Shown here piece by piece: positions 11,603 through 23,400 of a stretch of DNA of 64,000 nucleotides. The notes beneath the pieces were generated by a model, which saw nothing but the letters and a program-made list of their open reading frames with translations, ran no database searches and had not been told where the DNA came from. Position 1 is the stretch's first letter. Each line of letters starts with the position of its first letter. The translations under genes and the position numbers were made by a program. Source of the stretch: Papilionanthe hookeriana x Papilionanthe teres (lineage: Eukaryota > Streptophyta > Magnoliopsida > Asparagales > Orchidaceae); assembly GCA_022702705.1 (NCBI GenBank), contig CM040425.1, forward strand, positions 9,750,001 through 9,814,000. The letters run 5' to 3'.

Positions 11603-12826
11603 TTAAATATTGAACTCATTCCAACAATCTTCATTAAATTCAAACTTAGCTTCTTTTTCTAATAAATGAAAAAGAGGTTTAGCAATCTTAGAAAAATCCT
11701 TTATATATCTTCTGTAAAATCCAGCATGACCCAGAAAAATTCTCACATCAGTAACGGTAATATGTGGTTGTAGTTCAGCAATAATTTTCACTTTTGCCTG
11801 TTCAACTTCCATTCCTTTTTGTGAAATTTTATGTCCAAGTACACTTCCTTTTGTGACCATAAATTGATATTTTTCCCATTTTAGAACCAAATTTGTTTCT
11901 TCACATCTTTTCAGAACATTCGTTATATTTTCCAAGCAAGACTCAAAAGAAGTTCCAAATTCTGAAAAATCGTCCTTAAATACTTCAATTGCTTTATCAA
12001 TTAAATCACAGAATATTGACATCATATATCTCTAAAAAGTTGCAGGTGCATTACATAAACCAAAAGGCATTCTTCTAAAAATAAATGTTCCACATGGACT
12101 TGTAAATGTTGTTTTCTCTTGGTCCTCAGGAGCAACGGGTAATTGATGATAACCAGAATATCCATCCAAAACATAGAAATATGAGTGTCCAGCTAATTTA
12201 TCCAGCATTTGACGCAATAAAGGTAAAGGAAAATGATCCTTTCTAGTGGCGTTGTTTAATTTTCGATAATCAATGCAAATTCGCCATCCAGTAACTTGTC
12301 TTGTAGGAATTAATTAATTTTTATCATTAATAATGAGTGTTACTCCTCCTTTCTTTGGAACACAATGAATATGACTTGTCCATTAACTATCTGAAATAGG
12401 ATAAATAATTCCAGCATCTAAAAATTTTAAAATCTCTTTTTTAACAACCTCTTTCATAATTGGGTTCAATCTTCTTTGAGGTTCAATAGTGGGTTTACAA
12501 TTTTCTTCCATTAAAATCCTATGCATACAGATTGAAGGGCTTATTCCTTTTATGTCTGTAATAGTCCAACCAAAAGCTTTTTTATAGTTTTTCAGAACTC
12601 CTATTGGTTTTCCTTTTAGATCTTTACTTAGATCTGAAGATATAATCACAAGTAAAGTTAATAAATTTCCAAGAAATGCATACTTTAAATGTGCAGGTAA
12701 TATTTTTAATTCCAGTTCAACGGCTTTTTCAACTGAGGGTAAAAGTATATCATTTTTAGTTGTGTCTAAAATTTCCCAATTATCATGATTATAATGAGTT
12801 TCTTCAAATAAATTTTCTTCATTCAC
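11603..12826 (-). pseudogene. E1 reverse transcriptase region of pol, broken
   Basis: RT blocks in order: PQRRLNPIMKEVVKKEI, RQVTGWRICIDYRKLN, DHFPLP, FYVLDGYSGYHQLPVAPED, RRMPFGLCNAPATF, then the catalytic motif, which reads FKDDF instead of FMDDF, then LGHKIS and FLGHAGFYRRYIKDFSKI. Stops interrupt it before WTSHIHCVPK, after ATF and after NEFNI. The region before RT (12826-12500) carries ELELKILPAHLKYAFL, the usual Athila linker. Confidence 0.88.
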
Positions 12827-12913
12827 TTCTTCAATTTCTTCAGTTAATGACTCATTATATGTTATGGATTCATCATTTTTTCTTCAGAAATGACCTTACA
12901 TTTTTCTTGATAA

Positions 12914-13440
12914 TACTTTTCAATTATATAATAAAAAAATATCCATCCAATAGCATTTTTCTTTTTCAGGATACCTCATTGATTTCAGAACATTAAATGT
13001 TATCTTTTGATCATTAACTCTCATTGTTAATTCTCCTTTTTGCACATCAATCATAGCATGTCTAGTAGCTAGAAAAGGTCTCCCAAAAATAATAGGCATT
13101 TCTTTATGTTCTTCCATATATAGTACAATGAAATCCACAAGGAAGATAAATTTATCCATCTTAACAAGAACATCCTCTATAACTCCTTTAGGATAAGTGA
13201 TAGATCGATCAGCTAACTGAAGGGTTATAGTGGTGGGAGAAATCTCTCCTAAATCTAACCTTTGAAAGATAGAAAATGGCATGAGATTAATACTTGATCC
13301 TAAATCACATAAGGCTTTTCCACAAAATTTTTCTCCAATAGCACATGGTATAGTGAAACTTTCAGGATCTTTAACCTTCTGAGGTAATTTCTTTTGAATT
13401 TTTGCATAACATTCTTCACTTAATGGAACAGTTTCATAAG
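12914..13440 (-). pseudogene. E1 protease region of pol
   Basis: Aspartic protease that would cut the polyprotein. It reads FTIPCAIGEKFCGKALCDLG then SSINLMPFSIF, TLQLADRSITYPKGVIEDVL, IIFGRPFLATRHAMIDVQKG. The DLGSS site replaces the D-T/S-G of other retroelements, as is normal for Athila. The tail after MRYPEKEK is shifted out of frame. Confidence 0.82.
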
Positions 13441-13441
13441 C

Positions 13442-15022
13442 TTAAAATTTCCTTTTCTTGCTTAAAATATCCTTCATAAATTTTGCATAGCTTGACATTT
13501 GTTCCAAAGCTTCAGCAAAAGGAATGTTGATTGTAAGTTTTCTAAAAACTTCAAAGAACTTAGAAAATTGATGGTCAAGCTTCTTTACTTTTAGTCTTTG
13601 AGAAAAAGGTGGTGGTGGTCTTTCAACATTCACTTTAATAGAAATTACACTCTGATCTTCACTTGGAGAAAGAGTTTCTTTAGGTCTTTCAATCTCTTCA
13701 ACTTCTCTCTCTTTTTCAATTTCATTCTGAATCTTCTCTTTTAATTCATTTCCACTTCTAAGTTGTACATCTTTTGCTTGTACATGGTCTTTTCCAATTT
13801 CTTTAGGATTTATTTTGATGTTGCTAGGCAGTGTTCCTTGAGATATGTAATTAATAAAATTAGCAATTGGACCCATCTGATTCTCAATAATTTGAATAGT
13901 AGTGTTTTAACTTTGTAGCTGATTAACTTGCTGCAAGATCAAATCTTTGATAGATAACTTTTTCTGCTGATTGCTAAAACCAGGAGGATAAGTTAGTCTA
14001 AAGTTTGAATTTCCTTAATTGTTCCACTTCCCAGTTGGATTACCTTGATTATTACTCCATTGTTGATGTCCATTATTCCAATTAAAATTAGGGTGATTTT
14101 TCCTACCTGGATTATAATAATTTGAATAAGGGTTATTAGTTTTACTGGCAATAGCTTGCAACTTTTCCATTGTTTGAGAATCATCAATATTTGCAGAATT
14201 ATCATTACTGACATGCAGTATGTTAATAGTAAAATTATCTAATTTCTTAGATATCGCAGCCACTTGTAAAGCTAAAATACAAAAAGGTTTCATTATCTTG
14301 AATACTTGTCATTCTTTTAGGATTAACCCTTTCAGAAGGCCATTGAAAATTATTATTAGTCATTTCTTCAATTAAAGTATAAGCTCCATCAAATGTCTTA
14401 GCCATTAAAGAACCACCAGCAACAACATCTATAATAGATCTAAGTGATCTGGTAAGTCAGTTATAAAATTTTTGAATAATTAACCAATCTGGTAAAGCAT
14501 TATGAGGACATTTTCTGAATAGTTCTTTAAATCTTTCCCATGCTTCATAAATTGTCTCTCCATCAAATTGCATAAATGAAGTAATACCTTTTCTTAGTTC
14601 AGCAGTTTTAGAAAGAAGAAAATATTTAGCAAGGAATTTTTGTGTCATATCTGCCCAAGTTTAAACATACAAGTTGTTAATGAGTTAAGCCACATCTTTT
14701 CTTTATCTTTTAAGGAAAAAGGAAAGATTCTAAGCCTAATAGTATCATCAGAAACATTATTATATTTGAAGGTAGCACAAAGTTCTAAGAAACTAGCAAG
14801 GTGTAAATTTGGATCCTCATTTGATGTTCCTCCAAATTGATTATTTTGAACTATTTGAATAATAGAAGGTTTAAGCTCAAAAGAATTAGCATCTACAACC
14901 GACATTTGAATACTAATATGAAGTTCATCAGCTGTAGGGTTTGCATAATCCCTTAATGGTTTATAAATATTTTGTTCATTAATTTCTATTGTATTTTGAT
15001 TCTTATTATGTAAGTTAGCCAT
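13442..15022 (-). pseudogene. E1 gag, broken
   Basis: The capsid protein starts at MANLHNKNQN (15022). It continues with RDYANPTADELHISIQ, IIQIVQNNQFGG, LHLASFLELCATF and IRLRIFPFSLKDKEKMWL. A frameshift near 14650 moves into FLAKYFLLSKTAELRKGITS and WERFKELFRKCPHNALPDW, with further breaks after it. The segment at 14293-14015 (NPYSNYYNPGRKNHPNFNWN) and the acidic/basic linker at 13876-13442 complete it. No CCHC zinc knuckle is visible where other Athila gags carry one. Confidence 0.85.
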
Positions 15023-15277
15023 TTCCTGATATTTTTAAATTTTTTTTCGTTTTCTAATTCTTCTAACAGTTCTTTCTAATTTAGAATCAAAAGGTAATAA
15101 TCTTTCAGATCCAGAACTACGCATATAAATAAAATAAAATCTTTTTGGTATTTTTGTTTTTATATATATATTTTTTATTTCTTAAAAGAAATAAAAGTGT
15201 ATATATATTTTAATTTGAAAAATCTAAAAACTATTTTTTCACTTTCTTCCTTCCTTAATTTCTTAATTTCTTTTCTT
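15023..15277 (-). other. E1 leader between primer site and gag
   Basis: Untranslated leader, AT-rich, with no ORF. Only its position between the primer site and the gag start supports the call. Confidence 0.6.
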
Positions 15278-15293
15278 CCCCGGCAACGGTGCC
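15278..15293 (-). other. E1 primer-binding site, tRNA-Asp type
   Basis: On the minus strand it reads GGCACCGTTGCCGGGG, one base different from GGCGCCGTTGCCGGGG, which is complementary to the 3' end of plant tRNA-Asp. It lies seven bases from the LTR end, with AGTTTTA between, as in E2. Confidence 0.8.
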
Positions 15294-15300
15294 TAAAACT

Positions 15301-17035
15301 TGATCCACACATTTAAAAGTATTTGTATATGTAAGAATTTATGTATTTATATTTAAATAATTTCATAAAGTCTCGATTTTAAACGCAAGTATACCTATCA
15401 TTTCAAGTAATACAGGGCTCTATTGGAGTCCTGGTTATCGATCCCACATGGAAGATTTAGTTAAGATTAATTAAAGGATTCAAATTAAAATTAATTATAT
15501 TTTTATTTCTTTTCAAAGATTAAATTTTAAGTTTAATTAAATTTCTACTAAATGTAAGTAAGAAGCAAAAAAGTAAAGGTTAATGCAAATATAAATAAAA
15601 CAACTTTCTCCTTTTCAACTAATCCAAGATTTTTCAGAATAATTATCATTCGTGGAGAACTTAGATTATGGTATTACGCCAAATAGAAGCAATCCTATTC
15701 TTTACCTTCGCTCGATAGTATAAAGAACATTGGCTAATCTATAGATCAGTTCAGGATGTATTATTAGTAGAAAGGGTTAATCTAGGCTCACAATTCTAGA
15801 TGTCCAAGGGTGGCTATGGTTGGCCCGACAAGTGACCCGTTCCCTTCCTATAAACCAAATTATTACAATTTAGTCTGTCACTGTAAAAACTAATTAATTC
15901 TACGCCCAATAAACAATATCTCCCTATTTATTTGCACTTCAACTTAAATAACCCGCTCAAGGAGTTCGATTACCCAAGGATTCATGTGATATCTACTAGT
16001 TAAGAACTCATCTCCGGATAGGTCTCAGAATTCTTCAACAGGTTTTAACAATTTAAATGGCTAGTTTAAAAAGTAAATTAAGATCAGGTATTTATATCAT
16101 CACAATTTTTATAAAATTTAAGTTTATGTTCTCCAACGAAATTAAATTATCTTTATTATCTTTTCATGATTGAAAGGAGAAAGAAAACTAACTACTCAGA
16201 ACACATTGAATTCACACAACAAAACATATTTATAAAACTTTGAACCAAGTTACAAATACTTATCTGAAATGTTCCTTCTAGTGATCCGCTGACTCCTACC
16301 GAGTCCAATGCTAATTGAAAGACTTCAACAACAACAACACTTATAAACTCACACTTACTACTCAAGGAATTGAGTAGTAACACTCAAAATAACTAAAATA
16401 AACTCACTAATTACTTATGAAGGTGGCTCCCTAAAATTATTTTCAAGCGTGAGAGAACTCTATAGTGCTTGGGGGCCATTTCCTCTCCAAATCTTCGAAA
16501 AAGACCAGGGGTTGCTTAAGACACCTCTTCAAAATTCGTCCAAATACAATGTATCTTGTAGAAAGTAACAGTGGTGCCTACGTGCCGGGATCTGGCGTAT
16601 AGGCGACGAAGTCTGTGACCAAGTCTTCGCACCTCTTCACTTTGAATCGCACCTCTTCACGATTAAAACTGTTTCCCTTGTCCAGATGCATTGTATCACA
16701 TGTCCTATGTATTAAGAGTAACTTCCAGTCTTCTAGAAGGTCTGATAACTGCTTAACACTGTCAAAACAATTGCCCAAAGTTGTCAAAAATCTTATCTGC
16801 TTCAGTATCGAACTGGGGCTTAGGCGTCGGATTCTGACGCCTAGGCGCCAGACCTATAATTTCAGCAACTTTGCTTTTAAGCTATATTTTTGCTCCTTTT
16901 TGCTCCTTTTCCTACTTGAACTCTTTTTTTATCACATACATCCAAAAACTTAAAAATATCTTTCATTAAAGCATAATATCCTTAAAAATTGAATCATAAA
17001 TAAGGCATAAATATAGGTACTTTTTAAGTGGATCA
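15301..17035 (-). mobile_element. E1 5' LTR
   Basis: On the minus strand it starts TGATCCACTT and ends GGATCA. It matches the E2, E3 and E4 LTRs in the 3' part (GTATTACTTGAAATGATAGG then TATACTTGCG). Two GC dyads of family I lie at 16815-16853 and 16571-16610, about 180 and 425 bp from the LTR start. No coding sequence is present; short ORFs here are chance. Confidence 0.85.
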
Positions 17036-17040
17036 CTTAT

Positions 17041-17650
17041 CATCCGAAGACAATTGGTTTAGTTAAATTATCCAATTGTGAAATTAAAAGAATATTGAAA
17101 AAAAACTATTAATCCAAATAGAAAGGATTGGTCAATCAAGTAAGATTATTCTTTTGTGGGCCTATAGGACTGCCTATAGAACTCCTATAGGAATGTTCCC
17201 ATATAGGCTAATTTTTTGGAAAAGCTTGAACATTTACTAGTTGAACTTGAGCATAAAGAATATTGGGCTATTAAAGAGTTCATTTATAATTTGAAAGATA
17301 CTGAAGAAAATTGATTGTTGAAATTAAATGATCTTGAAGTGATAAGGAATGAATTTGATGAAAATGCTAAAATTTATAAAGAAAATATAAAGTTATGGCA
17401 TGATCGAAAGATTCTTACTAAAAATCTTGAGCCAGGGCAAAAAATTTTGCTATATAATGCTAGATTGAGAATTTTTGCTGGAAATTTTAAGTTCAGGTGG
17501 ACAGTGCCATTAATTGTGATAAAAGTTTATTTCTATGAAGCTGTAGATATTAAAAATTTAAAGACTGAAAAAATATTTAAAGTAAACAATCATAGAATTA
17601 AACCTTACATTTTAGTCAATCAATCTAAATCAGATAAGAATTTGACGTAG
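17041..17650 (+). pseudogene. E4 integrase C-terminal part
   Basis: It starts at the conserved block HPKT, followed by a recognisable but stop-ridden match to the region that ends the catalytic core, then PIG..... FGKA, then an open frame from 17315 (LNDLEVIRNEFDENAKIYKE, LEPGQKILLYNARLRIF, FKVNNHRIKPYI). The stop is at 17648-17650. The break at its left edge is the E1 insertion. Confidence 0.85.
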
Positions 17651-17675
17651 GATCACTCAGAATGAGTTCTGGGTA

Positions 17676-17722
17676 TGTCAGGCTGATGACGTTAAACCAA
17701 GCGCTTTGTGGAAGGAAACGTA
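17676..17722 (+). other. Conserved post-pol block in E4
   Basis: It carries GATGACGTTAAACCAAGCGC then TTTGTGGAAGG. It is the same block as after pol in E1 and E3 and lies 26 bases after the stop codon. Confidence 0.6.
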
Positions 17723-17902
17723 TATTTATCGGTGTGCTTTATTTTATGTCTTTTTTGTGTGATTTTATTTCATTTTATCTGAGAAATGTGGTAGCATTTT
17801 GGAGTTTTTTACGTTATAGTGGTGTTTATTTAATCTTATTTAATGACTTAGAGGAGTCAGAATGATGATTTTGACATTTGGCAGAACTGTGCAAAAATGT
17901 GC

Positions 17903-18065
17903 ATTGGCGGCTATGCGTCTCTGGTTGGCGCATAGGTGCCACAGTTATAAAATACATGAAAAATGAGGTTCTAGAAGCCAAAATTGTGGGTGAGTAGTTT
18001 TTGGAGTTATTAAAAAGTCTTAACACGTCTAGGGTTGGTTTTGTGCCTTCCCAAGTCTATAAAAG
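17903..18065 (+). promoter_or_regulatory. GC dyad plus TATA box before E4 extra ORF 1
   Basis: The dyad region (17903-17944) reads GGCGGCTATGCGTC ... TTGGCGCATAGGTGCCACAG. The E4 3' LTR has GGTGCTTATGCGTC ... CTGGCGCATAGATGCCACAG (28574-28612), with related flanks on both sides, so the two are homologous. A clean TATAAAAG box follows at 18058-18065, and the ORF start is at 18143, a normal TATA-to-ATG distance. An internal promoter is inferred. Confidence 0.5.
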
Positions 18066-18142
18066 CCTCTGAATTTATGAGATACTTTCCCCAGTAGCTA
18101 TTTTCATTCCTGAGACTTAAAAAGAGTATTTTGAGTGCAAAA

Positions 18143-18546
18143 ATGTCTTCTTAAGAAAGCGGTGTTAAGAAGAAAGATGAAGCCAATAAGAAGAAGTTTA
18201 TTTGTGATAGTGCGTAACAGTTATATAATGGATTTCTGGCTGTGAGTATCCAAGGAATAGCATAAAGGATATGAAGATCGAAGACGATGTAAATTCTATT
18301 AATGCAAATGTAAATTAAATTAATGCTCATTTAGCGCACATTGAATGACAACTCAAAATGCAATTCAGTCATACACGTCATGTGGAAGAAGTGAATAAAA
18401 TGATATATCTGAAGAACAAATGGACAGAAGAAGAAGATGTGAGAGCTTTTAATCATCGCCCGTTTTATCATATTTACATTCCAGATGGCTCAAATGGAAC
18501 TAATGGTGGTTTTGGATATAATCCACCTAATGGAAATTGGAATTAA
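18143..18546 (+). pseudogene. E4 extra ORF 1: short form, with stops
   Basis: It starts MSS followed by a stop, then KKKDEANKKKFICD and YNGFLAVSIQGI. After further stops or shifts the open segment 18358-18546 has QLKMQFSHTRH and LKNKWTEEED, then a Gly/Asn-rich end (GTNGGFGYNPPNGNWN). The middle and end match the E1 extra ORF 1 and the end of the E3 one. The FYANL/HYFI region found in E3 is absent. Function is unknown. Confidence 0.55.
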
Positions 18547-18920
18547 ATTACATGTGGTCTTGTGGTTTGATTTTGTGTGTTTAATACTTTAAGTGTGTTT
18601 TTTGTTAATGTTTGTGTTTCTTGCATTTTACGTATGTTTGTTACATCTCAATGATGTAACTTTGTGTTTAATTACATGTGTTTGAACTTATGTATTTGGG
18701 GAATTTCATCCAAAATATTTGGATAGAAATTTGTTGTTTGTATTAAGTGTGTTTTGATATTTAAGTAATATAAGTTTGTTTTTATGTGAAATTTGTGTGG
18801 AATCATTGGAAATTTAAGTGTACTTTTGGAGTATTAGAAGATTTTATGGGGAGATAATTACTTGAAGAGATTAAAGGTGATTAACTCGTATTTTTGATGG
18901 AATTAACTTTATTTTCAAAA
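18547..18920 (+). other. Spacer after E4 extra ORF 1
   Basis: T- and G-rich sequence with no convincing ORF; several TGTGTTT-like words recur but no true tandem array. Confidence 0.5.
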
Positions 18921-18923
18921 TTT

Positions 18924-19062
18924 AGGCACTAGCGCCTAAGCGCCAAACCGACGGCGCATAAGTGCTAGATTTTGCGGCTATGCTCCGTATGCCTCGGGCT
19001 TAGGCGCCAGTTCTCGAAAATCAATTTTCTGCAATAAAAAACCCAAAATTTACTATATTTAA
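18924..19062 (+). promoter_or_regulatory. GC dyads plus TATA-like box before E4 extra ORF 2
   Basis: At least three dyads occur at 18924-19012 (for example AGCGCCTAAGCGCC and GGCTTAGGCGCCAG). They are followed by TATATTTAA at 19054-19062. The inherited ORF start is at 19381. Confidence 0.4.
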
Positions 19063-19380
19063 CACCCCCATCACCTTCAACCTCTCGATTTTACAAAATA
19101 GGAGCCTAGGGCATCACTATTTGGATCATTTTATAGCCGATTTCGTCGAAATTTGTTGGATTTGAATTCCTTAAGGTATGATCATTACTCCTAAGAAAAA
19201 AAATTTTATTTTTATCATGTATTTTGAATACATTATTTAAAAATATGAAAATCACTATTCATGGTGAAAATTTGAGAAAAACATGAGAAATTGATTTAGT
19301 GGAGTTTGCCTTTGGAAGTTGAGTTAACAAGTTTAGTTTAAATTTGAAATTTATGGTGAATTTTTTGTGAAGTTTTAAAG

Positions 19381-20435
19381 ATAGCTCCAAAATCAAAACA
19401 TTCGAAAGAAAAAGAAAATTTTGATTCCAACAAATTTGTCAGTTCTAAAGTAGAGAATCATTACGTCGATGCACTCCATTCGCAGAAATTGATTCCAGAA
19501 CAAGTTTTTAGTAAGCCAGGAGGAGAGATTGAGGAGATGATTGCTAGAAGGAATTGGGAAAGATACTGTTGCTTCTTCCCTGTTGCAGTTGTTTCTATAG
19601 TGAGAGAGTTCTATGCTAACTTGCTAACAACAGAAGACAATTTTGTGATGGTTAGGGAGCAACAAGTGGATTTTTCATCTACGGTAATTAACACTTTTTA
19701 CCTATCACCTCCTGTGATGTTTTGTTTTTATGCAAATTATCATCCTTCTGAGGGAGAGTTAGATGAGATTATGTCCTTTCTTACTGATGGAAGAGGTTTG
19801 TGGAAGATAACAAATGAAATGAGAGTGAATTTTTAAGCCTCTAAATTGAATTCCACTACAAAGGCATGACATTACTTTATCTCATTTAAGCTTTTGCCTT
19901 AAAGCCATGTCAGCAAAGTTACAAGGGAGAGAGCTGCTCTGAACCATTGTATTCAGTATGGATAGCCTTTAGATATTGGGGATATTAATTTTTTATTATA
20001 TTTTGAACAGTGTCGGAGTTGCTATTACTGCAGGTATGGGATTTCCATCTCTGATTTATTCACTTCGTGAGCAGTTTGGTGTGAAGTCCGAAACATGAGA
20101 AAAGGTTCTTCAATCACTTAGACCTATTACCAGTGTTAATGTGAACACTTACACCGTACATTCAGTATTTGGCTGGAAAGGAGGATCTGTTAGAGCTTCC
20201 AGTGCTTCTGCTTTTGCTGCTTCTACAACACATGCATCATTCTCCAGAGATTCACAAACTGGATTATTACAGAAGATTTTAAAGAAGGTGAGTCTTACCA
20301 GATAGCATGCTAGAGATAAGGATGGTAAGATTGAAAATATTGAGATTTATATTATAAAACATGATGAATATGAGGAGAACTATCAGCAGTACATGGACGG
20401 AGTGATTAAAGGAGATCACAGTGCTGAGATGCCCC
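19381..20435 (+). pseudogene. E4 extra ORF 2: putative plant transposon protein family, split by GL copy B
   Basis: It begins APKSKHSKEKENFDSNKF with the start codon mutated from ATG to ATA compared with E1 and E3. The open stretch holds FSKPGGEIEEMIARRNWERY, VSIVREFYANLL, VDFSSTVINTFY and HPSEGELDEIMSFLTDGRG. A stop after MRVNF is followed by HYFISFKLLP and SHVSKVTRERAALNHCIQYG, the family's C-terminal blocks, and a more decayed tail up to the GL insertion. The order equals that in E1 and E3. I assign it from memory to the plant Transposase_32 family; its role is not known. Confidence 0.75.
20431..20435 (+). repeat. Target-site duplication GCCCC, left of GL copy B
   Basis: It is identical to 27200-27204 on the other side of copy B. 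Confidence 0.9.
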
Positions 20436-20438
20436 TGT

Positions 20439-20459
20439 TGACCTCATTTTTGATGAGGT
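20439..20459 (+). other. 5'-terminal hairpin of GL LTR
   Basis: GACCTCAT and ATGAGGTC form a perfect 8-bp stem over five T-rich bases, starting three bases into the LTR. Copy C has the same stem at 38383-38403. D has a weaker form. Confidence 0.6.
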
Positions 20460-23400
20460 CTTCTCTTCCCTCTTTAGTGCTTAGGATCTAGCCTTAGGCT
20501 TTTCCTTTGACTATCTTAGAGGACTAGAATTGGGACCCATCCTTTAGAAATTTAAACCACATCTTGTCTCCCTGCAAACCTCACAAGATTGATTGTAGAC
20601 CCCTAATCACCTAGAGGGTCGAGATCAAAAGTGAAGGTTTAAAGGATGAGTTCCCTATAGGACTCTTTGGCCGTAGGACCACCCTGGGTGGCTTGGTCTG
20701 GTAAGGGTTGACTTACACACTCACTACACTCATACTCTACACTCTCACACACACAATCCAAATCCTAAAACCACACCCATACCCAACTTGACTCCTTGAC
20801 TCATGTAGGTAATTCATATGGATGGACCTTAACCCCTAAGCCCCTGGTTAAGAGGGTTAGGAACAACATAATGAATGCCTCAAATGAGTCCTCTCATGGC
20901 TCATATAGGCTTAATATGACTTCATGGCTCAAAAAAAGTGCTTCCATTTCACTCATATTTGATCAATCTTCTTTTTTACAAAATTTCAATTTTTGACCCC
21001 GGGGACCCTACACCTATCAAACCTACCAAAAGCCCTTAAAATTGTACAAATCCTCCAAAATTTCCAAATCCCCCAAAATTCCCCAAAATTAACCTTGAAC
21101 ATTTCCTCACCAACCAAATTGATCATCCATAGCCAAAAATACCAAAAATTCCAAAAATACCCCCCAATACCCTCCAAATACCCAAAATGCCCCTCTTAGC
21201 CAAAAAATCCAAAAATTTAGAAAATTCCCAGAAAATTCCAGAAAATCCCACATATTTCCAATTTCATTTTGTCCAACTACACCATGGGCCAATTTTGTCA
21301 ATTTACCCCACTTTTACCAAAACCCCCAATTTAGCTCATTCTTAACCCAAGTGAACCCAATGTCAAACCAAATCTACCCAATTGACCCCAATTTTGGTCC
21401 AATTCAATTCTAAACTTCAATTTAATATCCACAATATCAAGCTAGACCAAATCCAGGTCCAATTTGATTGACATTTGAATCCAATTTCACTTTTGACCTT
21501 AAAGCCCAATTTGGACCCATGACCCAAACTTAGCCCAAACTAACCCAATTTAACTCCAATTGACCCCAAAACTTTTCTAAACCTTCCCTAACATCCCCAC
21601 AAAAAAACACTAATATAATTTACCCAAAATTTGGACCCAAACCCCACTCAAATTCAACCCAAAACCAAAAAAGCCTAATTTTGACCTAAACCCAAACCTA
21701 ACCCAAATACGCCCAAGTCCCAAAACCAAAACCCAACCAAAGTTGAAACCTCTTTGAAACACTCCCATAAACATTTCCCAACATTATTTTTACATCAATT
21801 TCAACCCTAGCCCAACATTGGCCCAAATTAGCCCAATTTGATTTACATTGGCCCATGTACCAAATGAACCCAAATCCAACCCGATTCAAGCCCAAACCAC
21901 CTCAAATTTATTTCAAATCACTCATGACACATACCTAAACCAAACCAAACAATTATTTGGCCCAACCTTTTAAAAAATTCCCATCCATAAACTTATTTTA
22001 AAAAAAAAACCTAAGGCTCACTCCCTTAAACCTTCCTAAAAGCCCACCTTTACCAAATTTTAAAAGCCCAAATCAATCTAAAGCCCACATGACACTTTCC
22101 CTCATCACACATTCAATTTAAAATCATTCCTAAAGTCCTAATTTATCATTAAACAATTCCAAATCAAGCCTCATAAAAATTCCCATCAAAATGCCAAAAT
22201 TCACAAAACCCTTTTTTATGAAGCTGACTTAACTTTTCCCAAGCCAAAGAGGAGCCATGAAGCCATGCATGAGCCACATGTGAGCCATGAAAGCCTTGGA
22301 AACCTCACCATACCCAAAATGGCAAGAGGAGAGGACCCTTTAATGATCCTCTTAAGAGTGATTAACCACTCCCATGTCTCCCCTCAACCTTGCTTAAACT
22401 TAATTGTACTTGGATGGTGACCTTTCCCCACTAATCAAGCTGACCTAAACCACTTTCTCTTCAGCCCAAACTAGCCATGGGGAGGTGCACCTAGCCCAAT
22501 CCATGCATTTGACCAAACTTAGCCAAAATACACCCTTACCCCATTCCACTTTGATTCAAGCCCTTTTCACATGGCAAAGCTCAATTGCCTACACAAACCT
22601 CCAGCCCTGACCCACCTGAACCTGAGGGTGACCCATGCCTGCCGGCCAGCCACTTGGATCGCCGGAAAACGCCATGGCCGAGACCTTGGAATGAGCTTAA
22701 CATTGAAATTCCCCCTTGTTGAGCTGCCCCAAGTCCAGTGGCCATTGCAGCTGTTCTTCCCTTGACCTAAGCAGCTGATCCCAAGCCCTAAGTCCCCCTT
22801 GGAGGCCCCCCAGCCATGCCTATTTAAACACCACCTCCTCTCGGCCAAGGGAGGTGCTGAACCAAACCTTACTGAAACCCTGCCAAAATCATCCCAAACC
22901 ACTCTCTACACATAGAGAACTTGATCCCCACCGAAATCCCCTGCCATTTCCTCTCTGCGAGCTCAATTTCGTAGTCGAAATCCAAGCCAAAAACCAGGAC
23001 ACTTCACCACAGCTGAGCCAATCCCCAAATTGATTGGCTCTACACCTTCACCGGACCAAGAGAAGAAGTTTACCAGCCGAAAGCCCCTCTCCAGTGCCGC
23101 CATCGCTTCTAGCCTCCAAGCTTTGTGATCGGCTGTGGGCACTTTCATACCTAGATAATTCACCAGGCCAAGGAACTTCATCTGGAGCTTGCTTGGACTC
23201 AATCGAACGTGACACAACTCTCAGATCGAAGCTTCACTTCTCTGAGCAAAGGTATGGACTCACTCTTCCTCCCGAGCTTCCAGAGATTCTCCATTTAGTT
23301 TGAGTCAATTTCAATGCATGTTTACCTTATGGATGTGTTCGTCTCTTCAAGACGAATCCATAGAGCATAAGAACACAAAAATCCGTTGAGAATCGAGTGA

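Larger units (their letters stand above)
7315..17035 (-). mobile_element. E1: Ty3/gypsy Athila-lineage retrotransposon, 3' end outside the window
   Basis: Read on the minus strand the order is 5' LTR (15301-17035), tRNA-Asp primer site, gag, protease, RT, RNase H, integrase, conserved post-pol block, extra ORF 1, extra ORF 2. GL copy A truncates it in view; the rest lies left of the window. Gag and protease have Athila-type sequences (for example an LCDLGSS protease site followed by NLMP). It is inserted antisense in the integrase gene of E4. Next to its LTR the E4 sequence reads CTTAT then CATCC, so CTTAT is the likely target duplication. It belongs, with E4, to 'family I', marked by GGCGCCTAGGCGCC-like dyads. 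Confidence 0.9.

Noticed and set aside
22567..22902. 111-codon minus-strand ORF in copy B
   Set aside because: It is not open in A, C or D, and no domain is visible.
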